Origin: Sparassis latifolia
Taxonomy: Eukaryota; Basidiomycota; Agaricomycetes; Polyporales; Sparassidaceae
Length of the DNA stretch: 64,000 bases
Assembly: GCA_018466975.1 (NCBI GenBank)
Contig: CM031562.1
Location: 3,968,001 to 4,032,000, forward strand
Direction: 5' to 3'
The notes beneath the pieces were generated by a model. The model worked only from the letters and a program-made list of their open reading frames with translations. It was not told the DNA's origin and did not search any database. The translations under genes were made by a program, and so were the position numbers. This document shows positions 1 to 9,798 of the stretch, in pieces (position 1 is the stretch's first letter; the number at the start of each line of letters is the position of its first letter).

Positions 1-1610
1 ACTCACCACGACATCACTGACCAGTCCATATTCATCCCACAGTATGCCGGGATCAAATGTCTGAACGAGTTCCTCAGTGTGCTCTCGTCCTCGGCGCCCG
101 CCTCCTTCATCTTTGTCCAGATGGTTCCGGTGTTTCAGACATCTGTCAAGAAGTTGTCATCAGCTGAGAACTTCGGGGCAACATAGTATAACACTTACGC
201 TGGACACCATCCGGAAACAATGCATGCCACCAAGACTTGTTCAGGATAGTCAGCGATATATGGGGCTAGACCGTAGATAACACGTCGAAAATGACCGTCG
301 GGACAGCGTGTCACCTCGGGAACTGACATCGCAGGGCGTAGAGTGTCCAGAATTGTTGCCAGACTTGAATGAAAGAGCTGTCATCGGAACTTCCTAAACA
401 GACCGCTGTCTGAATCCTTACGCTCGGCTGGCATCATAAATGGTCAGAAATTGAAGAGTAACAGTGGAAACAAGAACACACTCTTTGGAATGGCCAAGAA
501 GGCAACTACAACCAGGGCATCACGATGCGCTCGGCGAACATTGTTGAAGACATTGCCGATAGATAAATATAACGGGTAATACTCATTCTGACCCGTCGCC
601 ACTGATACAGTTGTCTTATCGCTTCCCAGAATCACCGGGACAAACATCGAGCCATGTGTAGACTCATCTGCGGCAATGATGTCCTGCAAGCACAGTGTGA
701 ATATAAGTATGTTTTGCAGCGAGCCTAAGGAGAACGCACGGCCTGTTTCCATGCCCAATGGCCCGACATAACGTTACTGTACCTTCGCTGGCCTGCGGTA
801 CCCGTAAACTCTCGATAAGGGGCGACATTGAACTCATCACCGAAGTCTGGATTTGCGAGCATGGATTTGATAATGGCCTGAGGATCACGGAACCACACCT
901 CATAATCTGCTGTCTTCCAAAATGGCACCTTGCCTTCAGGGAGAGTCCCGGTGTAGGCTGCAGTGAATGATTGCCATGGAATTCCACCCTCCGGTGTTGC
1001 GTCAATTGTATGATACATGTTAGCATAATCAGCGAAAGGTGGGTCTGCACCGTATGGAAGGAGTGATGCCGCCCACAGATCCATCAAGGTATTTATCTTC
1101 GACTGCGACATCTGGTCGCGCTTGAAAAGGAACTCGGCCGTCTCGAACTCCAGGCGGCTGTTGTACGGCATCCAGTTGTCAGTGCCAGCCTTTGTTCGCG
1201 GCGGGGGAATAGAGCCTTCTGCAAGGAAGTTGCCCTTTGCGTCGCAAGGACGGCCTAATAGTATGTTAGTACATCAAATGTCAATTTAGCGGGCGAAAAA
1301 AAGCACCATTGAGGAACTCATGTTGAAATATCTGAAGCTCTGTTGCCGCATCATCTCCGTCATCCTCATCAGGACCATCCAATGCCAGTGGAAAGTCTTC
1401 ATGGTCTAAAAACTGTGGTCCCGAGTGTTGTGGCTCTTCATATTCGTCCTCATGCTGTTGCTGTAGCACGTTCGGGACCTGATGCTGCCGAGGAAGTGCA
1501 TGAGCACTGTTGTAGTGCTGAGTGAGCCCAGAGGAGTTACGACACTCCTTGCCACAAGCTGGGCATTGAAGACGTGCAGCATTGTGTGATGTGCGAGCGC
1601 GCTGAGGCAT
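1..1610 (-). pseudogene. Plavaka-type DNA transposase, 5' part, with an in-frame stop; runs off the left edge
   Basis: Reading leftwards from ATG 1610, the protein starts with a C2H2 zinc finger (CPACGKECRNSSGLTQH). It continues with blocks typical of fungal Plavaka transposases: YSNVMSGHWAWKQA, FVPVILGSDKTTVSVATGQN, YLSIGNVFNNVRRAHRDA, RCPDGHFRRVIYGLAPYIAD and YPEQVLVACIVSGWCP. Four introns of 52-56 bp (about 1255-1306, 684-739, 428-481, 143-198) keep the frame. The copy is damaged: the codon at 381-383 is TGA, inside a block that reads FRKFR-stop-QLFHSSL where the family has Arg, so a CGA to TGA change is likely. An in-frame ATG at 1625 is an alternative start. The 3' half with the rest of the catalytic region lies outside the window. 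The gene faces away from the one starting at 2104. Family assignment is from remembered Plavaka motifs and is strong. Confidence 0.85.
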
Positions 1611-2103
1611 AAATGCAAGAGACATGAGGGAGTAGGGAATATCGTGAATTGTCAATATTCTAAGGGCGTTGTACCTGACAATAGGCATCTCGGAGAACCA
1701 AAATCCTGCAGAGTCCGATGATCGAGTTGGAGCGGTTGCATGGCAATGAGTGATATGTGGCATGGGAAGTAAGAAAGTCCTTACCTTAGGCTCGCTCGGC
1801 ATGTTCATTTTTGAACCATGGGCTTGCATGGTGTACGGCAACATCGATCCGCGGGCATGCTTTCCCCTGTTTCGTACCGACCACTACCCTCCGATTCATA
1901 GCCACTGATTGTCACCATTTCTGTCAGCAATCTCGTCACTATGAGACTAGGGGACTTACTTGATGCTCCAGCGCTGCGCATAAAAGCTGAGTGAACGTTG
2001 TCGACATTCACTCTCCACCTTGACGGGCAACATTACCCGTTGATCACACTCCTTTGCAGCACTGAACCCTCACACTCTTTTTTTCGCCCTCTTTCATACC
2101 ATC

Positions 2104-4148
2104 ATGTCCTATTCCACTCGTTCGCGCAAATCCGCCGCGCAAGCTCCACCCAACTACCGCGTTCTTGCGGGGATCCAGGCCGAGGGGCAGAAGCCCCGTC
2201 GCACACCCGCGGAGGCAGCAAATGACCGCGAGCAGGTCCAGGTGAGGCGTCTCGAGATTCAGGAGAAGCAGCGTGCACTTGCCCAATGCATTGCGGAGCT
2301 TGAGCGAGAGATGAAGCGTGAGGATGAGCAATATGCCAGAGAGGTAGCCCGGACCCCCACCTCTCTGAAGGCGACAGCTCCTGAGCACCATGTTCAGGCT
2401 GCTGACAGTCCGTGCCTTCCTCTCCAGATGGATGATGTCAATGCAGGTAGTGAAGATGACGACACACCTTTGGTTGCTAAGGCTAGGCCTGGGAAGGTAA
2501 AGAAACTTACCCGGACTGACATTGAGGCAGCACACAAAGCACTCGAGGCCACCTCCACGACGCTGGGGCCCACTTCTGTGCTTGCACGTGGTGAGGAGAA
2601 CAAACCTCCTGCTGTCGCGTCTGGCGGTCCCGTGCGTCCCTCAAAGCGGAAGGAAGTCCCGGCTACATTGTCCGAGTTGTGAGTGCACTGCTTCTTGATG
2701 TCATCGGTTGCTGAGCAGTAGCTGCAACTCTGCAGGCAGGCTTCCAAGAAGCCAAAGCCTGCTCACCCGTCAGGTGTTCGGAACACTTGGACCCCCAAGC
2801 CATCGAAGGTTCTTCGCCATTCGACGTCCAAAAAATCGAAGGCGCCTTCTGCGTCGGCTGGCACAGGTATTGTCATCAACACAGGAGGTGGTGGATTGCA
2901 GGATTCTGGAGATGAGGACGGCGATGTGGAACGAGTTGCACTGCAAAACTCGGGTGCAAAGCCTAAGGGACGCCACACCAGTAATGTGAGTAGACCATTC
3001 ACGATTCTCGCTGCAATAATGGCCTGACCTCACCTATATCCAGGGAATGGTCCACATCGATCTAACTCGGTCCCAGGAGACTCAGTTACTGGATGATCCT
3101 GTCGAAGCTGTGACACGCCGCGGCAACGGGAGCAAGAGATTTACCAACTCCGATCTGCCCATTCCCTTGGGTCTCCTTTGGAAATGGCGCCTCCAGCTCA
3201 TACCACGTTATCTGGAGAAGATTGGCGAGTCCGTAAGCAATCCCTGGAACCTTGTCGGCCTGGATCTTGTCGCCATTTTACAGGAGCTCTGGGATGAGAT
3301 TTTCCCCGAGAATCCTATTGTTGTCACCCCTCGCGAAGCCGTCTATGATGTGGTAAGTGGCATGTATTAATGATCCTTAGCGGCAGTGAACTAGCTCACC
3401 ATCATGCACCCAAGGCCCAGCAGCGCATCCGCGATTGGCGCCACAAGATCGCGGAGGCTGGAGTAGCTGCAGTCGCAAACTTCTTCACGCAGCAAGCCAA
3501 GGATGGAGGCATCGAGACTGAGGAGGAAATCGCGGCCTACGTCAAGTGGGCCCTTGGATCAGGCATGCCTTTTCGGTATTCAGGAGCGACGATGAAAGGC
3601 CCTGATGGCAAAGTTCCGGTGCGTATTTCAACTTCCGATATCCTACTCTATTAGTATGTCTGACCCACCGAGTCCTTGTCGACTGATGCCAGCTGGCGGA
3701 TTCGAAGGGCCCGTTCCAATCTGAATTCATCCTCCGCACTCTCGGAGCTCATTTCGCATGTACCAACCGCCGATCAGAGATAGCAGGGATTGCAGAGATT
3801 CCTGATTCTGCGCTTGCACTCTGCATCACCTCGGTATGTTCACCTCCAGGCCCGGAGCTTTATACTGATCAGATCCCCTGGCAGGTTGAGCGTGCACTCA
3901 AGCGTTGGGAGAGTGGTAGTATTGTGGACGTTCCTGAGCCGAAGTTCAGTCAAGAGACTTATGGCCGCATCACGAACTACTACCTGAACTCGATCTGCAA
4001 CTTGCGCGAGACAACCTGGGCGAAGATAATTGAGGGTGCCGAACGCTGGAGGCGCACGTTCAGACTGCTGCCTGGCGACTTTAGTGACAGTGAATGGGAG
4101 AATGGTGCAGATGGCGAACGTGGAGCCATTGAGGATGATTCCGAATGA
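2104..4148 (+). CDS. Transposon-associated hypothetical protein, divergent companion of the left Plavaka gene
   Basis: Six exons give an unbroken 580-residue protein: 2104-2678, 2736-2985, 3044-3352, 3415-3618, 3693-3833 and 3885-4148; all phases close. Residues 1-190 are charged and low complexity, with a predicted coiled coil (around VRRLEIQEKQRALAQCIAEL) and basic nuclear-type patches. The C-terminal 300 residues look globular, with blocks such as WRLQLIPRYLEKIG, QQRIRDWRHKIAEAG and GPFQSEFILRTLGAHF. I recognise no named domain. Proteins of this look are common in Agaricomycete genomes near transposons. It starts about 490 bp from the Plavaka ATG, in the opposite direction, which mirrors the arrangement at 24.8-31.9 kb. 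Function is unknown; a DNA-binding or transposition-accessory role is only a guess. Confidence 0.75.
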
Positions 4149-4598
4149 AGGTTAACGATGGTCGTCTTTTCCGCCGTGACGTAACATACTCATTTTGTCC
4201 AACAGTTTTTACGGCAAGCTCCGATCCTACGATTAGCTGGCCATTATACCCTGTTCTCTCCCCCTCTCGCTTTTCGATTTCATACGCATGCGTCTCAACA
4301 GGCGGCTGCTTCCTTGCTGTGCATGAAGTGATGCCTTATACCTCTTGTCCCGTCTTGTCCCTCCTACTCCCCGTTCATTCATCTCAAGTGTGTATTTCTG
4401 ACTCAGATTTATCGCTGGACTCTCGAGCTTGTCTCCATGCTCGCATTACCATTACTAGTGTCTGCTTGTCGTACTTACTCATCTTAATTTTGCATTTTGT
4501 GCCTTACTTGTGTCTTGAAACCACCATGAGTTGATCTCGAAGATGTCTTAGAGTGCCTGTCAACGACTTGATACCCCTTTTTCAAGGACCGAACCTCA
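4149..4598. other. Intergenic, no gene seen
   Basis: This 450-bp stretch follows the stop of the 580-residue protein. It is T- and C-rich and fits a 3' untranslated region. I see no supported coding exon or repeat in it. Confidence 0.5.
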
Positions 4599-5003
4599 TT
4601 ACTCAAGACAACGCCGTATGGTGCGCTTATGGTCTTGAACGTCTTGATAAGACCGATAAGACCGATAAGTAAAATTGACCGTTTTGCTGATGAAGGATCC
4701 GAGAAACATCGGTGCACCAAGGGTCTCGCGCACTTTCTCTGCGCTGATGCAAGAGTCAAGCGCAATCTTAAAAAGTTCAGCTGTGACTCACGTGATGTAC
4801 CTGTCGTGGAGAGTTGCATATTCCGTAGGTAATATTTTGTCCTGGCTGGCCTCTAGGTAATCGAGTGTACCGTCTTGGTAGATTTCACCTTTCATCAGCC
4901 TCTCATGCGGCAACTTGTTCCTGAGTTTGTCGTATGCCGAAGGGAGAATCCTTCCTACAGTGACGATATCTGCACCAGCATCGAGGATATTCAGCGGACT
5001 CAT
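4599..5003 (-). CDS. Small helical protein, putative partner of the kinase-like gene at 7152
   Basis: Two exons (4792-5003 and 4599-4743), joined by a 48-bp GTGAGT...CAG intron, give 118 residues. Exon 1 encodes a segment with DAGADIVTVGRILPSAYDKL and ends near LPTEYATLHDRYIT in phase 2. Its layout resembles the first exons of the genes at 14272-15190 and 19384-20341: a short hydrophobic/Gly segment, a Tyr-Lys-Leu block, a helix ending in LP-x-E, then an H-D/E residue pair. I infer it is a divergent member of the same family, but identity is low. It points away from the kinase-like gene at 7152, and the Tc1 element at 5111-6667 begins 107 bp upstream of its ATG. The gene may continue past the stop I chose at 4599 or be truncated. 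Function is unknown. Confidence 0.45.
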
Positions 5004-5110
5004 GACTGCAAAGCAAATCGAGGGGAGAAAGTGTAGACTGATGTCTGAACCTTCTCAGTGCCTAGTTTTAAATCTGCATGTCAAATCGTGGTTACATGTT
5101 TGGAACAATA

Positions 5111-5142
5111 CAGTGACGGTCAAAAGTATCTGAACAGGTCAC
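5111..5142 (+). repeat. Left terminal inverted repeat of the Tc1 element
   Basis: These 32 bp pair with 6636-6667 in inverted orientation; the three mismatches all lie in the inner 12 bases. TA precedes it. Confidence 0.95.
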
Positions 5143-5400
5143 ACTCGTGACACTGTCCGGTTTGTATCAGCCATTCCCCGCAGTCTCTTGTCAGCAACAT
5201 TGTGGAGTACTGTAGATAGGATAGCCAGCAAGTAATGGGTGAGAAATCACACGAAAAAATGCGTCGAGGAGTGAGTGGCTGAGTGATAAGCCATCGGACC
5301 TGTGACACGGCAAGAACACGTACATCTCACTCGCAATTTCCCAACTCAAATCTTGTTCCACTATCATGTTTTTGCTACAAATGTGACATTCTCACACAGC

Positions 5401-6414
5401 ATGGTCTATACAACTCCTACAAAGAGTGGTCGCATTGTTGAACAATACCGTTCTGGTCACAGTTCTCGTGCTGTCGCAAAGGAGTTCCATGTCTCCCCCC
5501 AAACAGTTTGCAGCCTCGCCAAGAAGTTCAAGGAGAACGGAAACATTTATCCACTTCCCAAGCCTGGCCGTCCATGCAAATTAACAGCTCAAGATGCAGA
5601 TTTTGCAGTTCTGCAGCTTGATCGAGGACGTGCTGAGAATGTGGCCGACCTGCAGCGGAGCTACTTTCCAAATGTGGGGCCCAAGACGTTACGACGTGCC
5701 ATGTGCACGAACGGACTTATCTCTGCAGTTCGTCGGAGGGTGCCCTTTTTGACGAAGAAGCACCGACGTGCACGGTTGATTTGGGCGCGAGCTTTGCAGG
5801 GCTGGACAGAGCGGGAGTGGGAGAGGATCATTTTTTCCGATGAGTCTAAATTCAATTTGATCCACTCGGACGGGTGTGCCTGGTGTTGGAGGAGAGTGGG
5901 GGATGGTTATCAGGACAGATACACACAGAAGACCAAGAAATTTGGTGGCGGAAGTGTGATGGTGTGGGGTTGCATCACGCCGGAAGGGGTTGGGTGGCTT
6001 CATCGTATCACAGGCATCATGCGCACAGTGGACTATGTCCAAATTCTTGAACAAGACCTCCTTGGGACCCTACACAACTATCACATGAATCTCCACCACT
6101 ACTTCTTCCAGCAAGACAACGATCCGAAACATTCTTCCCGCCTTGCATGGTCATGGGTGGACGAGAGCGGACTGCATTCACTGCCCTGGCCTGCTCAAAG
6201 CCCCGATATGAACCTCATAGAGCATGTATGGGATATCCTGGATAGACGAGTGTGTGCCCGCAACCCACAACCCAGCTCGGTGGACCAGCTCTGGGATGCA
6301 TTGGAGGAGGAGTGGTCTCGGATCAGCTCGGCCCAGGTGCAGAAATTGTATGGGAGCATGCCTAATCGCGTGGCAGAATTAAAGAAAGCGAAGGGTGGTA
6401 ATACCCGTTACTAA
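5401..6414 (+). CDS. Tc1/mariner transposase (DD34E type)
   Basis: A single uninterrupted 337-residue ORF. The N-terminus carries a paired helix-turn-helix DNA-binding region (IVEQYRSGHSSRAVAKEF, then the LPKPGRPCKLT hook). The catalytic triad is visible: first Asp in FSDESKFN, second Asp in FFQQDNDPKHSS, and Glu in SPDMNLIEHVWDIL, 34 residues after the second Asp. The GGGSVMVWGC block before the second Asp is typical. I chose ATG 5401 over an upstream ATG at 5302 because MVYTTPTKSGRIV is the usual transposase start and the upstream part is not transposase-like. The enzyme binds the terminal repeats and performs cut-and-paste transposition into TA. No inactivating change is seen. Confidence 0.95.
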   Translation: MVYTTPTKSGRIVEQYRSGHSSRAVAKEFHVSPQTVCSLAKKFKENGNIYPLPKPGRPCKLTAQDADFAVLQLDRGRAENVADLQRSYFPNVGPKTLRRAMCTNGLISAVRRRVPFLTKKHRRARLIWARALQGWTEREWERIIFSDESKFNLIHSDGCAWCWRRVGDGYQDRYTQKTKKFGGGSVMVWGCITPEGVGWLHRITGIMRTVDYVQILEQDLLGTLHNYHMNLHHYFFQQDNDPKHSSRLAWSWVDESGLHSLPWPAQSPDMNLIEHVWDILDRRVCARNPQPSSVDQLWDALEEEWSRISSAQVQKLYGSMPNRVAELKKAKGGNTRY

Positions 6415-6635
6415 CACAGATTTGTTTTCTCGTCTCCATTTTCGTGTTTTCGGCACAACCTTGACAATATCTTGATACCTGCAGAATGAACTTTCTACTT
6501 TCACACAACCTACATGTTTTATTAGAGCTACACTTCTCTCAATATTTTGCATATTAGTTCAGTCATGTATAAGCTCTTGATACACGACAGAAGTCATGCA
6601 ATAACCATTGCACTTTGCGGTGAACTTGAGTTCAG

Positions 6636-6667
6636 GTCACATGTCCAGATACTTTTGACCGTCACTG
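6636..6667 (-). repeat. Right terminal inverted repeat of the Tc1 element
   Basis: Inverted copy of 5111-5142; TA follows at 6668-6669. Confidence 0.95.
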
Positions 6668-6669
6668 TA

Positions 6670-7151
6670 GCACCAAAACCAGGCTCCCTTTCGTCTGTCA
6701 TACGCCGTATCTGGGAACCTGTAGACACGATTCAGATGGACATGAGAACGACTTCGCGACTCAGATGCATACTAGGCTTTGTATTGTTGGGATGATCACG
6801 CTTGGCAGTCCAGACGTCAAACAGCGCTGGACTTCGCCCGTTCAACCGGCTAGCAACATGTCAAAATTTCCCGTCCTGTCAACCTCTGTCAACTCGATAA
6901 GGCAAAAACGTTACAAAGCTGTATAATGCACAGTCTCTGGGCACACGGGGCTTGAAGCTTGAAGGAAGACAAAGAGAAGTGTGACCGTGATGTACTTCGT
7001 GATATTGTGACACCCTGTCACGTTGTGGTGTCGACCTGGAGTACAATAAGTTTCGCTTTTGGACTTTGTTCGTAGTCTTGACTGTATACTCGTAGGACTT
7101 TGGTACGCCCTCTGAAAATCTCTCTTCCTTAAATTCATTATTTTTAGTAGC
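6670..7151. promoter_or_regulatory. Upstream region of the kinase-like gene, cut off from its divergent partner by Tc1
   Basis: This 482-bp stretch separates the Tc1 right end from the ATG at 7152. I see no convincing exon. Removing the transposon leaves about 589 bp between the ATGs at 5003 and 7152, close to the roughly 500-bp spacers of the two other partner/kinase pairs. It is therefore probably the kinase-side half of an originally shared promoter. No specific motif was identified. Confidence 0.35.
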
Positions 7152-8520
7152 ATGTCGCATCCAGACGACAATCGAAGCGGCGAAGCGAGGCTAGATACAT
7201 CCAACACGTCCGTGACGGTCGCTGGCGGACTGATGAAAGCAGAGTACTTTTGGAGGAATCGTCAAGAGTGGCTTCAAGAACACGGTTACATGCTCCGCCC
7301 TAGATACATGCCAAACTGGAAGCCCTCTTGGCAGGGTAGCAAAAAGTCATTTTTAGATTTGAAGACGCTGTGGGAATGGGTGTATGTCGTGCTCTATCAT
7401 TTTCTTCTTGGCTGCTCATGAATTGTGCGCAGAATAGTCACATTATGGATGCTACTCGCTTGTCGGACGGCAGGGTCGTTACGCTCAAATCCATCTCAAA
7501 ATTTATCCATCCATATGAAACCACGATTGCTCAGAATTTCTCGTCTCAACCGCACTCTGGCGACCCACGGAACCACTGTGTTCCTGTTCTTGAAGTATTA
7601 CAGGATCCTCAAGACGCAGACATCGACTTAATTGTGATGCCGATGTTGAGACCTTACAATAATCCCCGTTTCAAGACGGTGGGCGAGGTTATCGACTTCT
7701 TCGGACAGATATTCGATGTAGGTCATGTCTGTTTTAAGCTGCTGTCATACTGACTTTCTTAATTGTTCAGGGCCTCCAGTTCATGCATATTAACCGTGTC
7801 GCTCATCGGTAAGCTATCTCCCTCGTTATTCCGTCTGAGGCTCAGATTCCCGCAGAGATTGCATGGACCTCAACATCATGCTCGATCCTATAACCATGTA
7901 TCCGAACATGTACCACCCTCGCCGCATCAATCAAAAACGTGACCTAAGCGGTACGGCCAAGCACTACTCGCGTACAGAGCGCCCTCCTCAGTATTATTTA
8001 ATCGATTTTGGGCTTTCTCGCAAGTACGACTCGGACGATCCTCCAGAAGAACTTCCTATTCTTGGAGGGGATAGATCAGTCCCTGAATTCCAAGACGAAG
8101 GATATAATCAACCATCTAATCCCTTCCCTACAGACATCTACTACGTTGGAAACCTGATTCGGGAGGACTTCTTGCAGGTAAGTTGCTTTGCTTTGAAGTC
8201 TGCGCCATGATTATGACCACACCGTTATATGTCAGGTATATAGTGGATTTGATTTTATGGAGGCACTCGTAGCCGATATGGTCCAGACGGATCCGTATAA
8301 GCGGCCCTCTGCAGACCAAGTTGTCACGCGATTCGATTCGATTCGGGGAGCTCTTTCCTGGTGGAAGTTACGCGCCCCGCTCCTGAAGAAGGATGATCCC
8401 GCCCTTGTGAGATTTGTCATTAGCATCGCGCGGGGATTTACAACAATTGGCTATATCGTGCGAAGACTACCGCCAATTCCCACATCTGAGCCCATTTCCA
8501 CTTTTCCTACTCGTACATGA
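7152..8520 (+). CDS. Kinase-like protein, copy 1 (intact)
   Basis: Five exons (7152-7379, 7433-7717, 7771-7808, 7856-8177, 8236-8520) give 385 residues. The order is an N-terminal EYFWRNRQEWL...GYMLRPRYMPNW block, a beta-3-like VVTLK lysine, the hinge LIVMPMLRPY, the catalytic loop HRDCMDLN, the activation DFG in YYLIDFGLSRKY, and a C-terminal hydrophobic tail. The protein-kinase catalytic Lys, Asp, Asn and DFG Asp are present. No glycine-rich loop is visible, and the usual catalytic-loop Lys is Met. The catalytic loop is split across an intron after HR. It is the most divergent of the three intact copies. Proteins like it are common in Polyporales and carry only a 'kinase-like' label. Whether it phosphorylates anything is unknown. 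Confidence 0.85.
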
Positions 8521-9798
8521 TCACCGTCTTCTTCTATGTTCTGTAGCCACCGTAGTAGGTTGATACCCTGTTGATATTGTGACCGTCCATCTATCCTAAG
8601 GATTCCTACCCATCTCGGCATATTTTCCCTATACTCTGAGTACTTATCTTAAGCTTCAATGGTAAGAGAATGATGCAACTCCATTACGGAACAGGCCTTT
8701 GTTGGTCTGACATCCTTTTTTTCCGGGTCATTCTGTCTGTCTATATCACGGCCACTGGTACCAATGCCATTGTGATTCCGTACGGTCAAGGAGAAAAGTG
8801 TCTACCACTGGCCACCCAAGACATTTCACGGGAATATTCGGGTTTTATGCATCGATGGGATACTGTCCGTCGTATGATCATCAGAGCTGACAATGGAGAA
8901 GAAGAGGAAGAACAATAACAACAACTTGGACAAGAAAACCGAACGGCTCGAGTGACTCGTGCTACCATTTCGAAGTCATAACTAGCTTCTGTGGAATGTG
9001 CACATTGAATTCACGTCCCTGCAGTGTCGGCGTATTCCTGTAGGCAATACAGCTCTGACCTCGAAACCATCATGGCCCAACAGGTGACCACAACGTACCT
9101 TGTTGTATTCATGACTGTGACAGCTTACGTGTGTTGTTGAGGAGGTTGACAGATTCTTGGCCGTTGCGCAGGTAGTCCGCCGGGTGACTCTTTTTTCCTT
9201 TTGCTGCTGTCGCTGCTTATATTCAAAGAGCGCGTGTAACTAATAGTTGCTGTTCGCATCTTGAAAGTGGGTAAGTACGATGAAGAGAACTGTCCCAAGC
9301 GGACGTCCACATAAACGCGGAGTTGCCGCGCAGATCACCGGAAAAGGCGGCATAGTCGAAGAGTACCTAGCGATTATCCACATACCGTCTCACCGAGAGC
9401 AGTAATTCTTTCGTTCCCGCTACGTGCCAGTGCTCAAACACTCACTTGCACCGATCCTTCCCGACACACCAGAAGTTCAAACGTTCAGACTTTATTGTTG
9501 CCCAAAGCATCGAACCAGACTCTAGGACGGCGCTACTGACCTTCTCGATTTCGATCAGTTTCGGCTATGCGTATCTCCATTCCGAGCAAGCAGTTACAGC
9601 AGCAAGGATAAACGAACTAACTGAACTCTCCGTAGAAAATGGCCAAGAAACTGATAATCTCTGAGGTCAGCGACAGAAAAAACTGTTGCATTCATCAGGA
9701 CAACGAGCTATGTTATGACAGTTCCCAGTCGAACTCGCCTTGTCCGCAAAATCAGCACAATCCATGGCGTTCGATGAATTTCGATGAATGGTACAACC
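8521..9798. other. Intergenic, no gene seen
   Basis: About 1.28 kb between two converging genes. Short ORFs occur (for example 8670-8918) but lack splice support or recognisable protein character. Nothing further was identified. Confidence 0.5.

Larger units (their letters stand above)
5111..6667 (+). mobile_element. Complete Tc1/mariner transposon, 1557 bp
   Basis: Inverted terminal repeats at 5111-5142 and 6636-6667 match at 29 of 32 positions and start CAGTGACGGTCAAAAGTATC. A TA dinucleotide flanks each end (5109-5110 and 6668-6669), the target-site duplication expected for this superfamily. The element encloses one intact transposase ORF and nothing else. The intact ORF and near-matching ends suggest a recent insertion. 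It lies in the space between two divergent genes, so it may have changed their shared promoter. Confidence 0.95.

Noticed and set aside
1..1610. Assignment to the KDZ transposase family
   Set aside because: The zinc finger and the SNVMSGHWAWKQA and LGSDKTTVSVATGQN blocks are those of Plavaka, not KDZ.
2104..4148. Calling the left companion gene a DUF6532 protein
   Set aside because: It lacks the YHEYFNP and IECGIDEWATG blocks seen in the gene at 29225; only general character is shared.
4630..4672. A short tandem repeat (GATAAGACC units)
   Set aside because: Only two to three imperfect units inside a predicted exon; no sign of a satellite or regulatory array.
5302..5400. An upstream in-frame start for the Tc1 transposase at 5302
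   Set aside because: The added 33 residues are not transposase-like, and the usual start MVYTTPTKSGRIV is at 5401.
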